Below, in pieces: positions 1-10,875 of a DNA stretch of 36,508 nucleotides. The notes beneath the pieces are model-generated. The model saw nothing but the letters and a program-made list of their open reading frames with translations, searched no databases and had not been told where the DNA came from. The translations under genes and the position numbers were made by a program. Source of the DNA: Nymphaea colorata (Eukaryota > Streptophyta > Magnoliopsida > Nymphaeales > Nymphaeaceae); the NCBI RefSeq assembly GCF_008831285.2, contig NW_022205084.1, forward strand, positions 2,501 to 39,008, given 5' to 3'. How positions within the stretch are numbered: position 1 is the first letter of the stretch; each line of letters starts with the position of its first letter.

Positions 1-2250
1 CCTTGGGTGGGTGCTATTCGGCTTTGTGATCGACGTGAGCAGCTGGCTTTTATTACTTGGCATGATGATGCTCAGCTTATTTCTAATGAGTTTCAGCCTT
101 GGGTGGGTGCTATTCGGCTTTGTGATCGACGTGAGCAGCTGGCTTTTATTACTTAGCATGATGTTCTTCAGCCTTGGGTGGGTGCTATTCGGCTTTGTGA
201 TCGACGTGAGCAGCTGGCTTTTATTACTTGGCATGATGTTCTTCAGCCTTGGGTGGGTGCTATTCGGCTTTGTGATCGACGTGAGCAGCTGGCTTTTATT
301 ACTTGGCATGATGATGCTCAGCTTATTTCTAATGAATTTCAGCCTTGGGTGGGTGCTATTCGGCTTTGTGTTCGACGTGAGCAGCTGTCTTTTATTACTT
401 AGCATGATGATGCTCAGCTTATTTCTAATGAGTTTCAGCCTTGGGAGGGTGCTATTCGGCTTTGTGATCGACGTGAGCAGCTGGCTTTTATTACTTAGCA
501 TGATGTTCTTCAGCCTTGGGTGGGTGCTATTCGGCTTTGTGTTCGACGTGAGCAGCTGGCTTTTATTACTTGGCATGATGTTCTTCAGCCTTGGGTGGGT
601 GCTATTCGGCTTTGTGATCGACGTTAGCAGCTGGCTTTTATTACTTGGCATGATGATGTTCAGCTTATTTCTAATGAGTTTCAGCCTTGGGTGGGTGCTA
701 TTCGGCTTTGTGATCGACGTGAGCAGCTGGCTTTTATTACTTAGCATGATGTTCTTCAGCCTTGGGTGGGTGCTATTCGGCTTTGTGATCGACGTGAGCA
801 GCTGGCTTTTATTACTTGGCATGATGATGCTCAGCTTATTTCTAATGAGTTTCAGCCTTGGGTGGGTGCTATTCGGCTTTGTGATCGACGTGAGCAGCTG
901 GCTTTTATTACTTGGCATGATGATGTTCAGCTTATTTCTAATGAGTTTCAGCCTTGGGTGGGTGCTATTCGGCTTTGTGATCGACGTGAGCAGCTGGCTT
1001 TTATTACTTGGCATGATGATGCTCAGCTTATTTCTAATGAGTTTCAGCCTTGGGTGGGTGCTATTCGGCTTTGTGTTCGACGTGAGCAGCTGGCTTTTAT
1101 TACTTGGCATGATGTTCTTCAGCCTTGGGTGGGTGCTATTCGGCTTTGTGATCGACGTGAGCAGCTGGCTTTTATTACTTAGCATGATGATGCTCAGCTT
1201 ATTTCTAATGAGTTTCAGCCTTGGGTGGGTGCTATTCGGCTTTGTGATCGACGTGAGCAGCTGGCTTTTATTACTTAGCATGATGTTCTTCAGCCTTGGG
1301 TGGGTGCTATTCGGCTTTGTGATCGACGTGAGCAGCTGGCTTTTATTACTTGGCATGATGTTCTTCAGACTTGGGTGGGTGCTATTCGGCTTTGTGATCG
1401 ACGTGAGCAGCTGGCTTTTATTACTTAGCATGATGTTCTTCAGCCTTGGGTGGGTGCTATTCGGCTTTGTGATCGACGTGAGCAGCTGGCTTTTATTACT
1501 TGGCATGATGATGCTCAGCTTATTTCTAATGAGTTTCAGCCTTGGGTGGGTGCTATTCGGCTTTGTGTTCGACGTGAGCAGCTGGCTTTTATTACTTGGC
1601 ATGATGTTCTTCAGCCTTGGGTGGGTGCTATTCGGCTTTGTGATCGACGTGAGCAGCTGGCTTTTATTACTTGGCATGATGATGCTCAGCTTATTTCTAA
1701 TGAGTTTCAGCCTTGGGTGGGTGCTATTCGGCTTTGTGATCGACGTGAGCAGCTGGCTTTTATTACTTAGCATGATGTTCATCAGCCTTGGGTGGGTGCT
1801 ATTCGGCTTTGTGATCGACGTGAGCAGCTGGCTTTTATTACTTGGCATGATGATGCTCAGCTTATTTCTAATGAGTTTCAGCCTTGGGTGGGTGCTATTC
1901 GGCTTTGTGATCGACGTGAGCAGCTGGCTTTTATGACTTGGCAAGATGATGCTCAGCTTATTTCTAATGAGTTTCAGCCTTGGGTGGGTGCTATTCGGCT
2001 TTGTGATCGACGTGAGCAGCTGGCTTTTATTACTTAGCATGATGTTCTTCAGCCTTGGGTGGGTGCTATTCGGCTTTGTGATCGACGTGAGCAGCTGGCT
2101 TTTATTACTTGGCATGATGATGCTCAGCTTATTTCTAATGAGTTTCAGCCTTGGGTGGGTGCTATTCGGCTTTGTGATCGACGTGAGCAGCTGGCTTTTA
2201 TTACTTAGCATGATTATGCCCAGCTTATTTCTAATGAGTTTCCACTTTTG
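1..2250 (-). repeat. Coding tandem array of 26 units, two lengths (75 and 96 bp)
   Basis: About 26 consecutive units: 12 short (75 bp) and 14 long (96 bp) by my count. Both share a 75-bp core; the long form carries an extra 21 bp. On the minus strand, in frame with the SelW-like domain, the core encodes 25 residues beginning AEEHHAKQQKPAAHVDHKAE and ending QHPPK; the long form adds seven residues around THQKQAE. The differences are all multiples of three, so the frame never breaks. The array order is irregular (for example B A A B B A A B A B B B). Units differ by a few substitutions, for example ATC/TTC at the V-D-H position and SEE for AEE at 1369. The last unit (near 2210) is the most diverged, as expected at an array edge. 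The array continues beyond the left edge. Confidence 0.92.
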
Positions 2251-4378
2251 CATGGACTTTAGTTTTCTCTTCTTTTTTTTCCTCTTTCTTTTTTTCTTAT
2301 TTTTTATTATGTTCTTACTCTTTTTACTTCTATTCCTATATACCTTCTTCATATACTTATTATTCATATATTTCTTCCTTTTCTTTTTTTTCTTCAATTT
2401 TTTTTTATGCCACCTTTACTTATTCGCTCTTTACTTTTTGTCTATTGATTATAATTGGTATTTATTATATTCTTTAATCATCTTCTACTGGAAACTCTTC
2501 ATCATATTCATCTTCAAGTTTTTTTGCATCAGTTTTCTTTTTGAAATTTCCTTCTATTACTTATTGGTATTATAATAATTCTTCATCTTTTTCTACATTC
2601 TACTTTTATCCCCGTCTAGAATGGCTACTAGTCTCTGGTCTTTCTTACCTTCTTTCTTATGCTTCATAATCATCATACAATTCCTCTTCATATTTGTCAT
2701 TAGATTTTTATGTTTTCTTCTTCTTTGATGGCTATTCTTCATCAAATTAATCTTCATAATTCTATGCATCTTTCTCGCTTATTCTTCTTTAATTTGAGTT
2801 GCTCTTGATTTTCTCTTATTTTTAAATCGATTAATGCTATTGATGAGCTTCTATTGATTTGATTGGTAAAGATTTATTCTTTTCATTCTCTTCACGTTCC
2901 TTTTATAGCCGCTCTTCATTTGATATTTCTTCCATGAGGTCCTCGTACCCACCGTTCGAAGACTACTACTGTGCTAGTTTTTACTGCTGTTCAAGTTTTT
3001 CTCTTTAGTCATTAACGTGAGCCTTATGAGCCTATTTCTCTCCAGCATCAACTTGAACATACTGCTTGATCGGTGTCTCCTTAGCAGCTTCTTCTCGCTT
3101 TGGTGTTTAAGGCCTTTTCTGCTCATTTTCAGTCTTTTTCTTTTACTAGCGTATATTTTGCAACTTGTCTTTCAGTTTTTCTTCATATTTCTTCAAAAGA
3201 CGGTTGTGATCTTATTCCACATTAGCTAGTGATTTGTTTTCTGGCTGATGCTTATGTTAAGGTTCAGGCTAATGATGCTATTCATGCTTGCTCACTTCTT
3301 TTTTCGGTTCTTCTCTTCGATTGACGACAACTTGGTCATGCTTAATGACAACGCTTTCTGAGTCTGGGATATGGTCAGTGATCTTCTTTTCTTTCTGACT
3401 GTTACTGTGAGCAGAGTCTGGCACCCTATCGTTGGCCTTGATGACTAGTTTTTTAGAAGGTTTCTTTTCTAGTCTGCCAAGTGGCTCTTTCGGAACCGCT
3501 GCAACTGGAGCTACAGGCGCTTCCATGGGGAATGGCTTGATTGGGTGTAATTCATTTTTCATCTGGAACCGCTTTCTGGTTCTTGGTGAGTATTTTTCAC
3601 TTTTGACAAGTTTGCTCATGTCTGGCACTTGGTAGTTATCTTCAATGTAGTTATCACCATCCTTAAAATCATGGAATTCATTCTTATACTCAACTTGTTC
3701 AGGCTTCTTATCCCTGAGCCTAAGGTTAGGCCTTCTTTCAAATTCACTCTTGCGGGAGTAATCAAGCCTTTCGATACCACTCTTCTTGAGGCTGACTACG
3801 TTTCTACGCTTGAAAGTGGAATTTTTAGGTTCGTTGTTAATTTAAGCAGATCCTTTGGACATGTAGGAGGTGGCATTGAACTGACTGCTGAACGGACGTT
3901 TATTGATCTTGAATTTGAGGACCTTTTTATACGTATCCACGAAGTTCTCATCCTAGTTTTCATTTTCGAGCCGATACTCAAGAGCAAACCGCTTGATATC
4001 TCTACCAGCATCTAGTTCAGCCTTTATCTGTCCTATTATGGAGACCACTTTTTCGATGTTGGGCCAAAGATTGGACTGGATTTTCGAAAAGATGAGGATG
4101 CCATTAACCTTCACTTCAAAGGCACCGTGACGAGGGAAAGCCACGACCTCATTCTTCAGTTAATCGAAATATCTGTGCAGGCCAAGGGAGAGGGTGGAGA
4201 TGTTGTTCCGCTGCACATAATGTTCGGGTGGTTCATTACGTGATATGTGAGTGCCTTTGAAGAGGGTCCTCACTTTGGCCTCCAACTTGTCGTAGAACTC
4301 GTGGTACTTGGCCTCGTTGTGGCGCGAGCACCAGTTATGCAGATGGCAGTCTATGCAGTACTCAACTTAGATTTGCAT
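1..4378 (-). CDS. SelW-like (Rdx) thioredoxin-fold domain fused to giant Q/K/H-rich repeat tail, 3' partial
   Basis: With TAA/TAG read as Gln this minus frame is open for at least 1459 codons without one TGA and continues past the left edge. The ATG at 4378 is chosen because the next residues are the domain: VEYCIDC puts a CxxC motif at residues 8-11, and GAFEVKVNGILIFSK (85-99) followed by a helix ending near residue 122 matches the beta-strand/C-terminal helix of selenoprotein W-like Rdx proteins. A roughly 40-residue insertion lies between the two halves. The family is redox-related; the redox role here is inference. Residues ~123-700 are charged, K/E/Q/N-rich and probably disordered; from ~709 the protein is a tandem repeat (see repeat entry). 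No intron is seen. Codons are A/T-ending and Gln is often TAA/TAG, unlike the GC-ending neighbours. The domain call is good; the function of the tail is unknown. Confidence 0.8.
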
Positions 4379-4810
4379 GAAAGATCCAATAATTTTATTA
4401 ATGTAACTAACCCGCCATCGGCTTATTCGCCCACACCCGCACAAAACATCCATATATTCGCTATCCATTCATCACATATCATCGTCTTTCCACACCTTTC
4501 TACTCTAAAGGCTCTCCTTGTGATGAAATGATCTTGATATATATGTATGGGTTTGTTGAAGCCCCAAGACTGTTCTTGCATTTAATCATCAAATAAGCTT
4601 CTTACATACAAAATAATCATCATCTGTGATTTCCATTTATTTTTTTCGAATATTGAGTTTTCTTTACCATAGTTGATAATCAGGCCCTATCGGCTTTGAT
4701 TATTTCCGAAAATAAGTCCCTCGATGATTCGTATATCCATACCAAAATCAGTTATTTTTTCCTTAATAGGATATTCACGACTTCTCCATAACACTATTAT
4801 AATAGAAGAA
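4379..4810. other. Intergenic spacer between divergent genes
   Basis: About 430 bp, AT-rich in its middle and right parts, between the start of the SelW-like gene (minus) and the next ATG on the plus strand. It presumably holds both promoters. I see no tRNA-like, repeat or coding signal that I can support. Confidence 0.5.
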
Positions 4811-5110
4811 ATGCAGAGCACACATGGAATAGTTACCTCCACACACCTGGAGGCCCCGCATTACAGCTCACCCTCCCTCACCTATACACGCCTTATGAAA
4901 TCATCCACCCGTCTTCACCCCGATCGCCAGCCATACACCACCCAACGCATAGTCAACGATATCGAGGGTATTGCCATACGTCGCGAATGGAAGGCCGCTG
5001 ACCACGCAACCGATGTCCACATGGACACCCTACGCAAAGTTGGAAGGTAGTGTTGTTTGGCCACCCGGCAGCAGAGCCTAAACATGGTATGCGGTAACCT
5101 CTACAGATGA
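4811..5110 (+). CDS. Hypothetical small protein, 99 aa
   Basis: An open frame from ATG 4811 to TGA 5108-5110 with one in-frame TAG (5048) read as Gln. The middle of the protein has ordinary mixed composition (...IVNDIEGIAIRREWKAAD...), and the codons are more GC-ending than the surrounding spacer, which favours real coding. The frame is open further upstream to 4724, but that part is AT-rich and looks like leader. No domain, signal peptide or membrane segment is recognised. No intron is needed. It could be a chance frame; the next gene starts only 125 bp downstream on the same strand. Confidence 0.4.
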
Positions 5111-5235
5111 TCATTTCTCATCATACTCATTGATTCCTATTTTACCCCATACAAGTTGACAGTCAGTAAAGACTGTTATTTGACATGCTTCCTAAATGGT
5201 GTGATTGCTAATTCTTCCATAATCAATCTAAATCT

Positions 5236-6086
5236 ATGACTTAAATCACACAAACCATCATCCACGATTGTCCTGAGATCCAGGAGCTGTAGGGTAAGTT
5301 CAAGGAGCTCAGTCTGCAGATGGAGCTACATGCCAAGGAAGGAAAGTATGTCCTTGCAGAAAACTGCAGAATCAATGCAGAAAAATTGAAGAAGGAACTG
5401 GACTGCAAACGGGTGGTCGAAGTGGAGAAAAGACAGAAGAAGGAGAATAGGGATGTCAAGAAGTATCTAAAAGAGGAATTGGTTGCCTTTGAAAAATAGT
5501 GGGATGAGAAGATCTCAAGCTATGTCTAAGAAAGCGCAAAGATAGTGGTGGCCCTCAAGGAAAAGCACAAAAAGGAAAGGGAATAGGCCAGGGCCAAGCT
5601 TTAGGAAGAAACTCCCTAAAAATGCAAGGAGTCTTCGGAGTGTCTCAACCTCAGAAAAATCGAGGAGAACATGGCCAAACAGCAAAAGTATTTTTCTTTT
5701 TACGTAGTTACGTTTAGGCGCAAAAGGTTCAAAAATTGGTGAGAGAAATGGAGAAGAAGTAGCAGGAGGCTTGGCTCAAGGCTAGAGCATAAAAAATAGA
5801 TGCAGCTCTTGACCAACTAAAACTCAAGCAGTAAGTGGAACTAAAGGCTCTGGAGAAGCGAGTAGAATCTGGAAAATGCGAATTGGAGGTGGAACGTACA
5901 AAAGCATAGGCTAAGTTGATGCTGAAACATTCCAACGTCAGCAAGGACATCCAATCACAAAATAAAAAGGAATTTCTCAGCACCAAGGGTGAATTCAAGT
6001 CAAGGATTGATGTGTTATCACCAACCAAGTCTCGGCTACTCTCTCCAAACACGCGTTCTAAACTACTGCTTTCTATGACACGTTGA
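5236..6086 (+). CDS. Coiled-coil protein, 276 aa
   Basis: ATG 5236 to TGA 6084-6086, split by one 20-nt intron at 5688-5707 (GTATTT...ACGTAG). Splicing restores the frame exactly (831 nt). Nine or more TAA/TAG codons are read as Gln. From about residue 15 to 235 the protein is K/E/Q-rich with few prolines and a heptad-like pattern (for example LKKELDCKRVVEVEKRQ), so a long coiled coil is likely. The last 40 residues are Ser/Pro/Arg-rich (SRLLSPNTRSK). A cytoskeletal or basal-body role is possible but unproven. It converges on the Rab gene, 59 bp away. Confidence 0.8.
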
Positions 6087-6145
6087 TCCTATCACTTATC
6101 TATGCCATATTCGCTACTGCTCATAACATCTATACATCATGCATA

Positions 6146-6839
6146 TCAACAGCACTTCTTTTTGGTCTTTCCGGCAACTGGAGCTGTGCTGCTCTGAAGG
6201 ACTATGTTCTCTGTTTTTGCAGGATTGTTAGGTTTTCCCTTCGTCTTGCTAAGGCCTCCGCGTTTGTTCACTTCATCTGAATCGAAACCCATTTACCGAG
6301 AAGAGCCTGGAAGATTTCTTCTACGTTTTTGTTCTCCTTGGCCGAACATTGCATAGCTCCACAAAAACCGTTTGTCTTTGCAAATTCATCCAGATATTTC
6401 TTCGTTTGATGCTCCAGTGGGGATTCAGGATTAATGAGATCTGATTTATTCTGGACAAGCAGGCAGGGGATGTTAGAGTCACCACCGGTCTCAGCGTTTT
6501 CCTGGATGACTCCTTTCCACTTGATCGTTTCCTCTAGAGTATTTGTCTCTTCTGAGGAGCACACGATGACGCAACCTAAATGGCTTATCTTTTACCCAGG
6601 GCGCCGCGTAGGTACATTTTGGAAACTGAATTGAAGCGTTCCTGCCCTGCAATATCCCAAAGTTGCAATCTGACTGGTTTACCATCGACACTGGATTTGA
6701 GCTTGGTGGAAAAATCGCATCCGATGGTGGGTCTGACCTTCTAATCGAACTTGTGGTGCACGTACTGGTAGAGCATGGAGGTCTTGCCAACCGAGGGCTC
6801 CCCAACAACGCAGAACTTGATGATGATGTCTTGCTCCAT
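6146..6839 (-). CDS. Rab-family small GTPase, 217 aa
   Basis: Three exons: 6839-6596, 6575-6297, 6276-6146, with 20-nt introns at 6576-6595 and 6277-6296; spliced length is 654 nt. All G motifs are present: P-loop GEPSVGKTS (13-21), switch-I Thr38 in RPTIG, WDIAGQERF (61-69), NKSD (124-127) and CSAK (158-161). The protein ends KKKCC, the double-cysteine geranylgeranylation signal, so it is membrane-anchored and regulates vesicle traffic. The C-terminus is only reached if the second intron is removed; without it the frame stops after QMK. The GFCGAMQCSAKENKNVEE region and the YVHHKF segment are most like Rab32/Rab7-type proteins, but the subfamily is uncertain. It is divergent from the next gene, 113 bp away. 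Confidence 0.93.
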
Positions 6840-6952
6840 TTCTGACACGATGATTATTATTATCCTAATATCTCCATCCTACCCAACCTGTCCAATCATT
6901 GGCTCCCTAGTATACCCTTGATGAAAGCGGATGCTGTTGGGTTGGGAGGAGG

Positions 6953-9578
6953 ATGTTTTCGATTATAATAGAATCGAATGCTGGCGTAATCTAAGGGAGG
7001 CCAATTTCAAAGGTGTCCTCTTCTGAGGAGAACGAAAAAGAAAGAAGGTTGCATGTGCTATTGCAGGAAACCGAATACTTGCTTCCGAGAAATCATCGAT
7101 ATTTCTGCAAGCCTTACAAGATAGACTCGGACTCAAATTAAGTCCCATTGCTTCTCAGGGATATGGAGGAATATCGACAACTCCTTGCAGGGTAGACCAA
7201 AAGTAAATCGAAGTACATGTAGAAATCATGGAATATCTTCATGCCTACCAATTAGACAACAATCTCAATTCGCTCCTCGGATCATTGCTGCGTTACTTCG
7301 AAGACTTTGCGACACAAAGCGAAAGAGTGGCAACCAAATTGAGCAAACGGGGATAGCCGTAGGCACGGAAGGAGGGAACCCCGGCATAGCGATGTAGCGA
7401 ATGTTTGCGTGCGTTGAGCGAATATCGTGTCTAAGTGTTGCGTGAGGAGTTGCAAATGAACCGTTTTGAGGACCACTACAGCTTCTTCAACGTAGATCAC
7501 CTCAACTTTCAGGAGTTAGGCCGACTGCAACACGAAAGCAAGGCCCTGCTGCAAGGAGAGCTGGCTGAAGAGAGCCAGTTTGAGTATCAGGGTGGCTGCA
7601 TCTCATTGGAGCAGTATGAAGAAGTTCTGAATTTACTTGGATCGGATCTGCACCAAAAGAATGCCTCTATCTAGAAGATCATCTAGTACCTTAGCAAAAC
7701 CGATAAACGGCTACTGGGGGAGGAGAAGACCAAGGAACGAGATATCGATGACGAAATGAGAAGATTTGACGCGATTGTCGCTGGAGACTCCATCAAGGAT
7801 CGATTAAGAGATTTGGTGAAGCATTTTTTCAAACGCTACCTAAAGTATAAAATTTACAAGAGAAAAGATGCAGAAACACAGGCCAATATAAAAGAAAATG
7901 ATGTTATTCGGTAGCTAGAAAGGGATAAGAAGCAACTAAAGGGAAGGATCCACATTCTAATCACTGAAAAGGAAAGAATGATTTCTGATTATTAGAACAG
8001 ACTCAAGCTAGCTCAACTCTAATTGTAAGCCAATGCTGCTCAGTTTAGAGAACAGATGGAGAAGGCTGCTGCAGAGGCAGCACAAGAAGCTCAAAAATTT
8101 GCAGAAGAAAGGCATCTGCATGATCTACATAAGTTGGAACTGGAACACCTCACCAACGAATATACCTAGCTGCTGGCTCGGATGAATCGCAGGAGTATTG
8201 TCCTCAAAGAGAAGGAGCCAAGATCCAACAGCAAAGGATCGAAGAGAGGATCCACCCGTCGATCAAAAACAAAGAAAAAGTGAAGCTCAAAAGAGAGCGT
8301 AGCAGCTTTGCAGACGTGCCCAACGATAGCGATATTGATATCGAAATTTAATCCGCCAAAAACCTCAGGAAATCGAAGGGAAAGGAGCTTCGAGAAGGCT
8401 CTAGCAAGAAACTTGGAGAGCTTGCCAAAGTGGAGAGCAACGTCAGTCTGAAGGAGAGTCGTAAGTCTGGAAGCTACTTGAAGATTGAGGAGAAGCGGGA
8501 GGAGCATGAAGGTGAGGGCTTGGCTCCGCCTAAGGTGCAGCCGAAGCGTAAAATGAGCCGTTTTAAAGCTCTCATGAGCCACTTCAACAGTAATGCCAAT
8601 ATCTAGCCGGAGAATGTTAAGCCTCAGGTTGAAAAGCCAGTAAATAATTCAATTAATACCATCTTCCAAAGTTGCCAGGAAGAAATTCCATAATCGCGTG
8701 CTGATAAATCTGTAGTTGGTAGACAATCCTAATAGTCGCGTTATTAGATGTTGCTTCGTCTATTTTAATCCTAACGATCCAACCAGCAATTGACCTTACC
8801 CTTTCCCAATTTTTTACAACTCTACAATGATTTCATCACCACTATCGCCTCTGAGAAGCTTCTCCGCCGCTCCTCTTCCCTCAAGCCCAGAGGCAGCAGA
8901 CTCAGCTCCAAATATTAACAGCCACACTCGCGAACCACCAAATCCATCGATGAAGATGTCTAAAAGGAGAACTTGAAGAAGCCAGACAGCAAGGGAAAGT
9001 AGGGCGGTAGAAAGTCCTCTAAGCTGGAGCCCATTTAGAAGAAAAACCAATACTATCTCAAGAAGGTGACAACCAGCAAGAAGCAATTTGACTTCAAGAA
9101 CTATTCCAGGACTGCATAGCAAACGCTCAGAACTGAACACTTCGTTAGCATCAAGGAGGTTGTTCCTGAAAAGCCTAACAATACTGCATTTAGCGATGAG
9201 GATCTTTACTAACTATACATGGGCAAGGATAACATCCACAGGTTTGATAGAGAAGTAGCCAAGGAGGAAACTGAGCCTTTTACCACTGCAGAGAATAAGA
9301 TTTTGATGAGGATTTATGCTGAAATGGCTAGTCTCCACATCAAGAATGCCAAAGACTACGAATAGATAAAACTGGTGCTTTCCCATCCGAAGTAAGTTCT
9401 CAACCGATAGCCCATAGTTTCTACCAAGGTATAGAACCTAAATCAGCTAAAATCAGCCATGAAGTTCATCGTGAAACTGCACAGAAACTGCAAGCGAGAG
9501 CAAGGAAGGCCGTAATGTTCCATCTGTAAAGATTCGCAGCAAAGATAAGCCAGCTATCTTCAAAAAATACTTCCTTGA
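6953..9578 (+). CDS. Large coiled-coil protein, 861 aa
   Basis: Three exons: 6953-7202, 7223-8194, 8215-9578, with 20-nt introns at 7203-7222 and 8195-8214. The spliced frame is exactly 862 codons including TGA, with no corrections needed. The start at 6953 is the only ATG in frame upstream of a clearly coding stretch (SSEENEKERRLHVLLQETEY); a later Met (MEEYRQLL) is an alternative. Residues ~80-420 are helical and largely coiled coil (for example AQLQLQANAAQFREQMEKAA). The middle and C-terminal half are basic and Ser-rich (KSSKLEPIQKKN), ending with a short CSICKDS cysteine pair. I recognise no family. A structural role in cortex, cilium or basal body is a guess from composition only. Confidence 0.83.
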
Positions 9579-9696
9579 AGTTCGTCGACAACGATGGCGC
9601 TTCTATGCTGGTTAAGTGAATGATGATATACCACTTTTACTGTTTTGATGATGATGGCTAAAATGGGAGAAGATAATAAGTTAATAAATAAAACTA

Positions 9697-10875
9697 ATGC
9701 GCTAATCTGGCCTGCAGGCATAGTAGGGTGACAAGATCAGCGTCTCCATGCGCAATCGCACCCGTCTCATCCTCCAGAACCGCAAACTGCTCAGCGAGGT
9801 GTTCAAGCTGGAACAAATGATCAATGCAGTCATCGAGAAGTCAGCCGCACAGGAGTGGACTGGCTTTGAAGAATCCCAATAAATCGCATAAAAATATCGC
9901 TCGGAACAGGAAGAACAACTTCGCATCATCTCCAGGTTGAAGAAGGATGTGAGAGCCATCAAGGCCAGTCTCGCAGAACACAAGTATGATTAGGTTAGGA
10001 ACGAGTAGAACCAGCTTACCTACCTCAGAAGGGAATGTGACAAGCTGGCACAAGAACGAGATACGCTTGCCCATCAAAAAAAGGAAAAAGACAATGCCTT
10101 GGAGTATCACCAGCCAATCAATAGCCAAACCGCCTCAACGCTGGAACTGTACAAGAAGGCAAGGATTGCCAACGGGGAACTCAAGGCAAAGGTGCATCAA
10201 CTGGAACGATAAGTCGGAAAGTATCATCACCTAAAATAACTAGCCAAGTCCTTTGTGCCAAGACAATACGATAACCCTGACTACCAGTTCATGAAGATCG
10301 ATAACGAGATTGCCAACATGCGGAAGGAGATGAAACGTATTGAGGAGAAGTGGAGGAGTAAGGTGGAAGCCATAGATAGAGAGTATTTCAGCTTCAAAGA
10401 TATCAAACAGCATAAAGTGGCAGAAGTAGAGGCGCTGGAAAAGTAGCTGAAAAATTATGAAATACATGTAGCCGCCATTAGGGATGAGGCTGCAGCGCCA
10501 GCATTCGCGAAAGAATCAACGGCATTGTCATATCTCCCAAAAAGAAAGGAAATGCAGGAACTTATAGACTAGGAGAAGAAAAGATTGAAGCGTCTCTCTC
10601 CAAAGGCCAACGATCGCAGTAAAAGCGAAAGGCTCAACGGCAAGACAAACGATAAGGACAAGTTCAACAAGGCCTAAATATAGCTGAAGTTGGTTCCCGA
10701 ATCGAAGGAAGAGACTAATTCATAGAAGCTACCCCCGCAAAATGTGTAAAAATACGAAATAACTCAATACTCCTAGAAGAAGGAGGAGAAGCCTGTTGGT
10801 GAGGCGGTGGTAAAACCGAAGAAGATGGTGGAGAGCGTGGCAGTGGGAACTTCGTTCTATTATGCGGATGACTGA
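9697..10875 (+). CDS. Coiled-coil protein, 392 aa
   Basis: A single uninterrupted frame from ATG 9697 to TGA 10873-10875 with many TAA/TAG codons read as Gln. The ATG is the first in frame. Residues ~20-270 are long amphipathic helix (EEQLRIISRLKKDVRAIKA; NEIANMRKEMKRIEEKW), consistent with an extended coiled coil. The last 110 residues are basic and low complexity. It follows the 861-aa gene on the same strand after 118 bp, with similar composition, so the two might act in the same structure, but this is inference. Parts vaguely recall intraflagellar-transport coiled coils; no diagnostic motif is seen. Confidence 0.8.

Noticed and set aside
11-1936. Multi-pass membrane repeat protein on the plus strand
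   Set aside because: It is the antisense of the Gln/Lys repeat; it lacks a proper start, ends at a TGA inside the array and has no continuation with a recognisable domain, while the minus frame does.
1-2250. CRISPR array or satellite DNA
   Set aside because: Units abut without unique spacers, lengths are multiples of three and the frame is preserved; it is a coding repeat.
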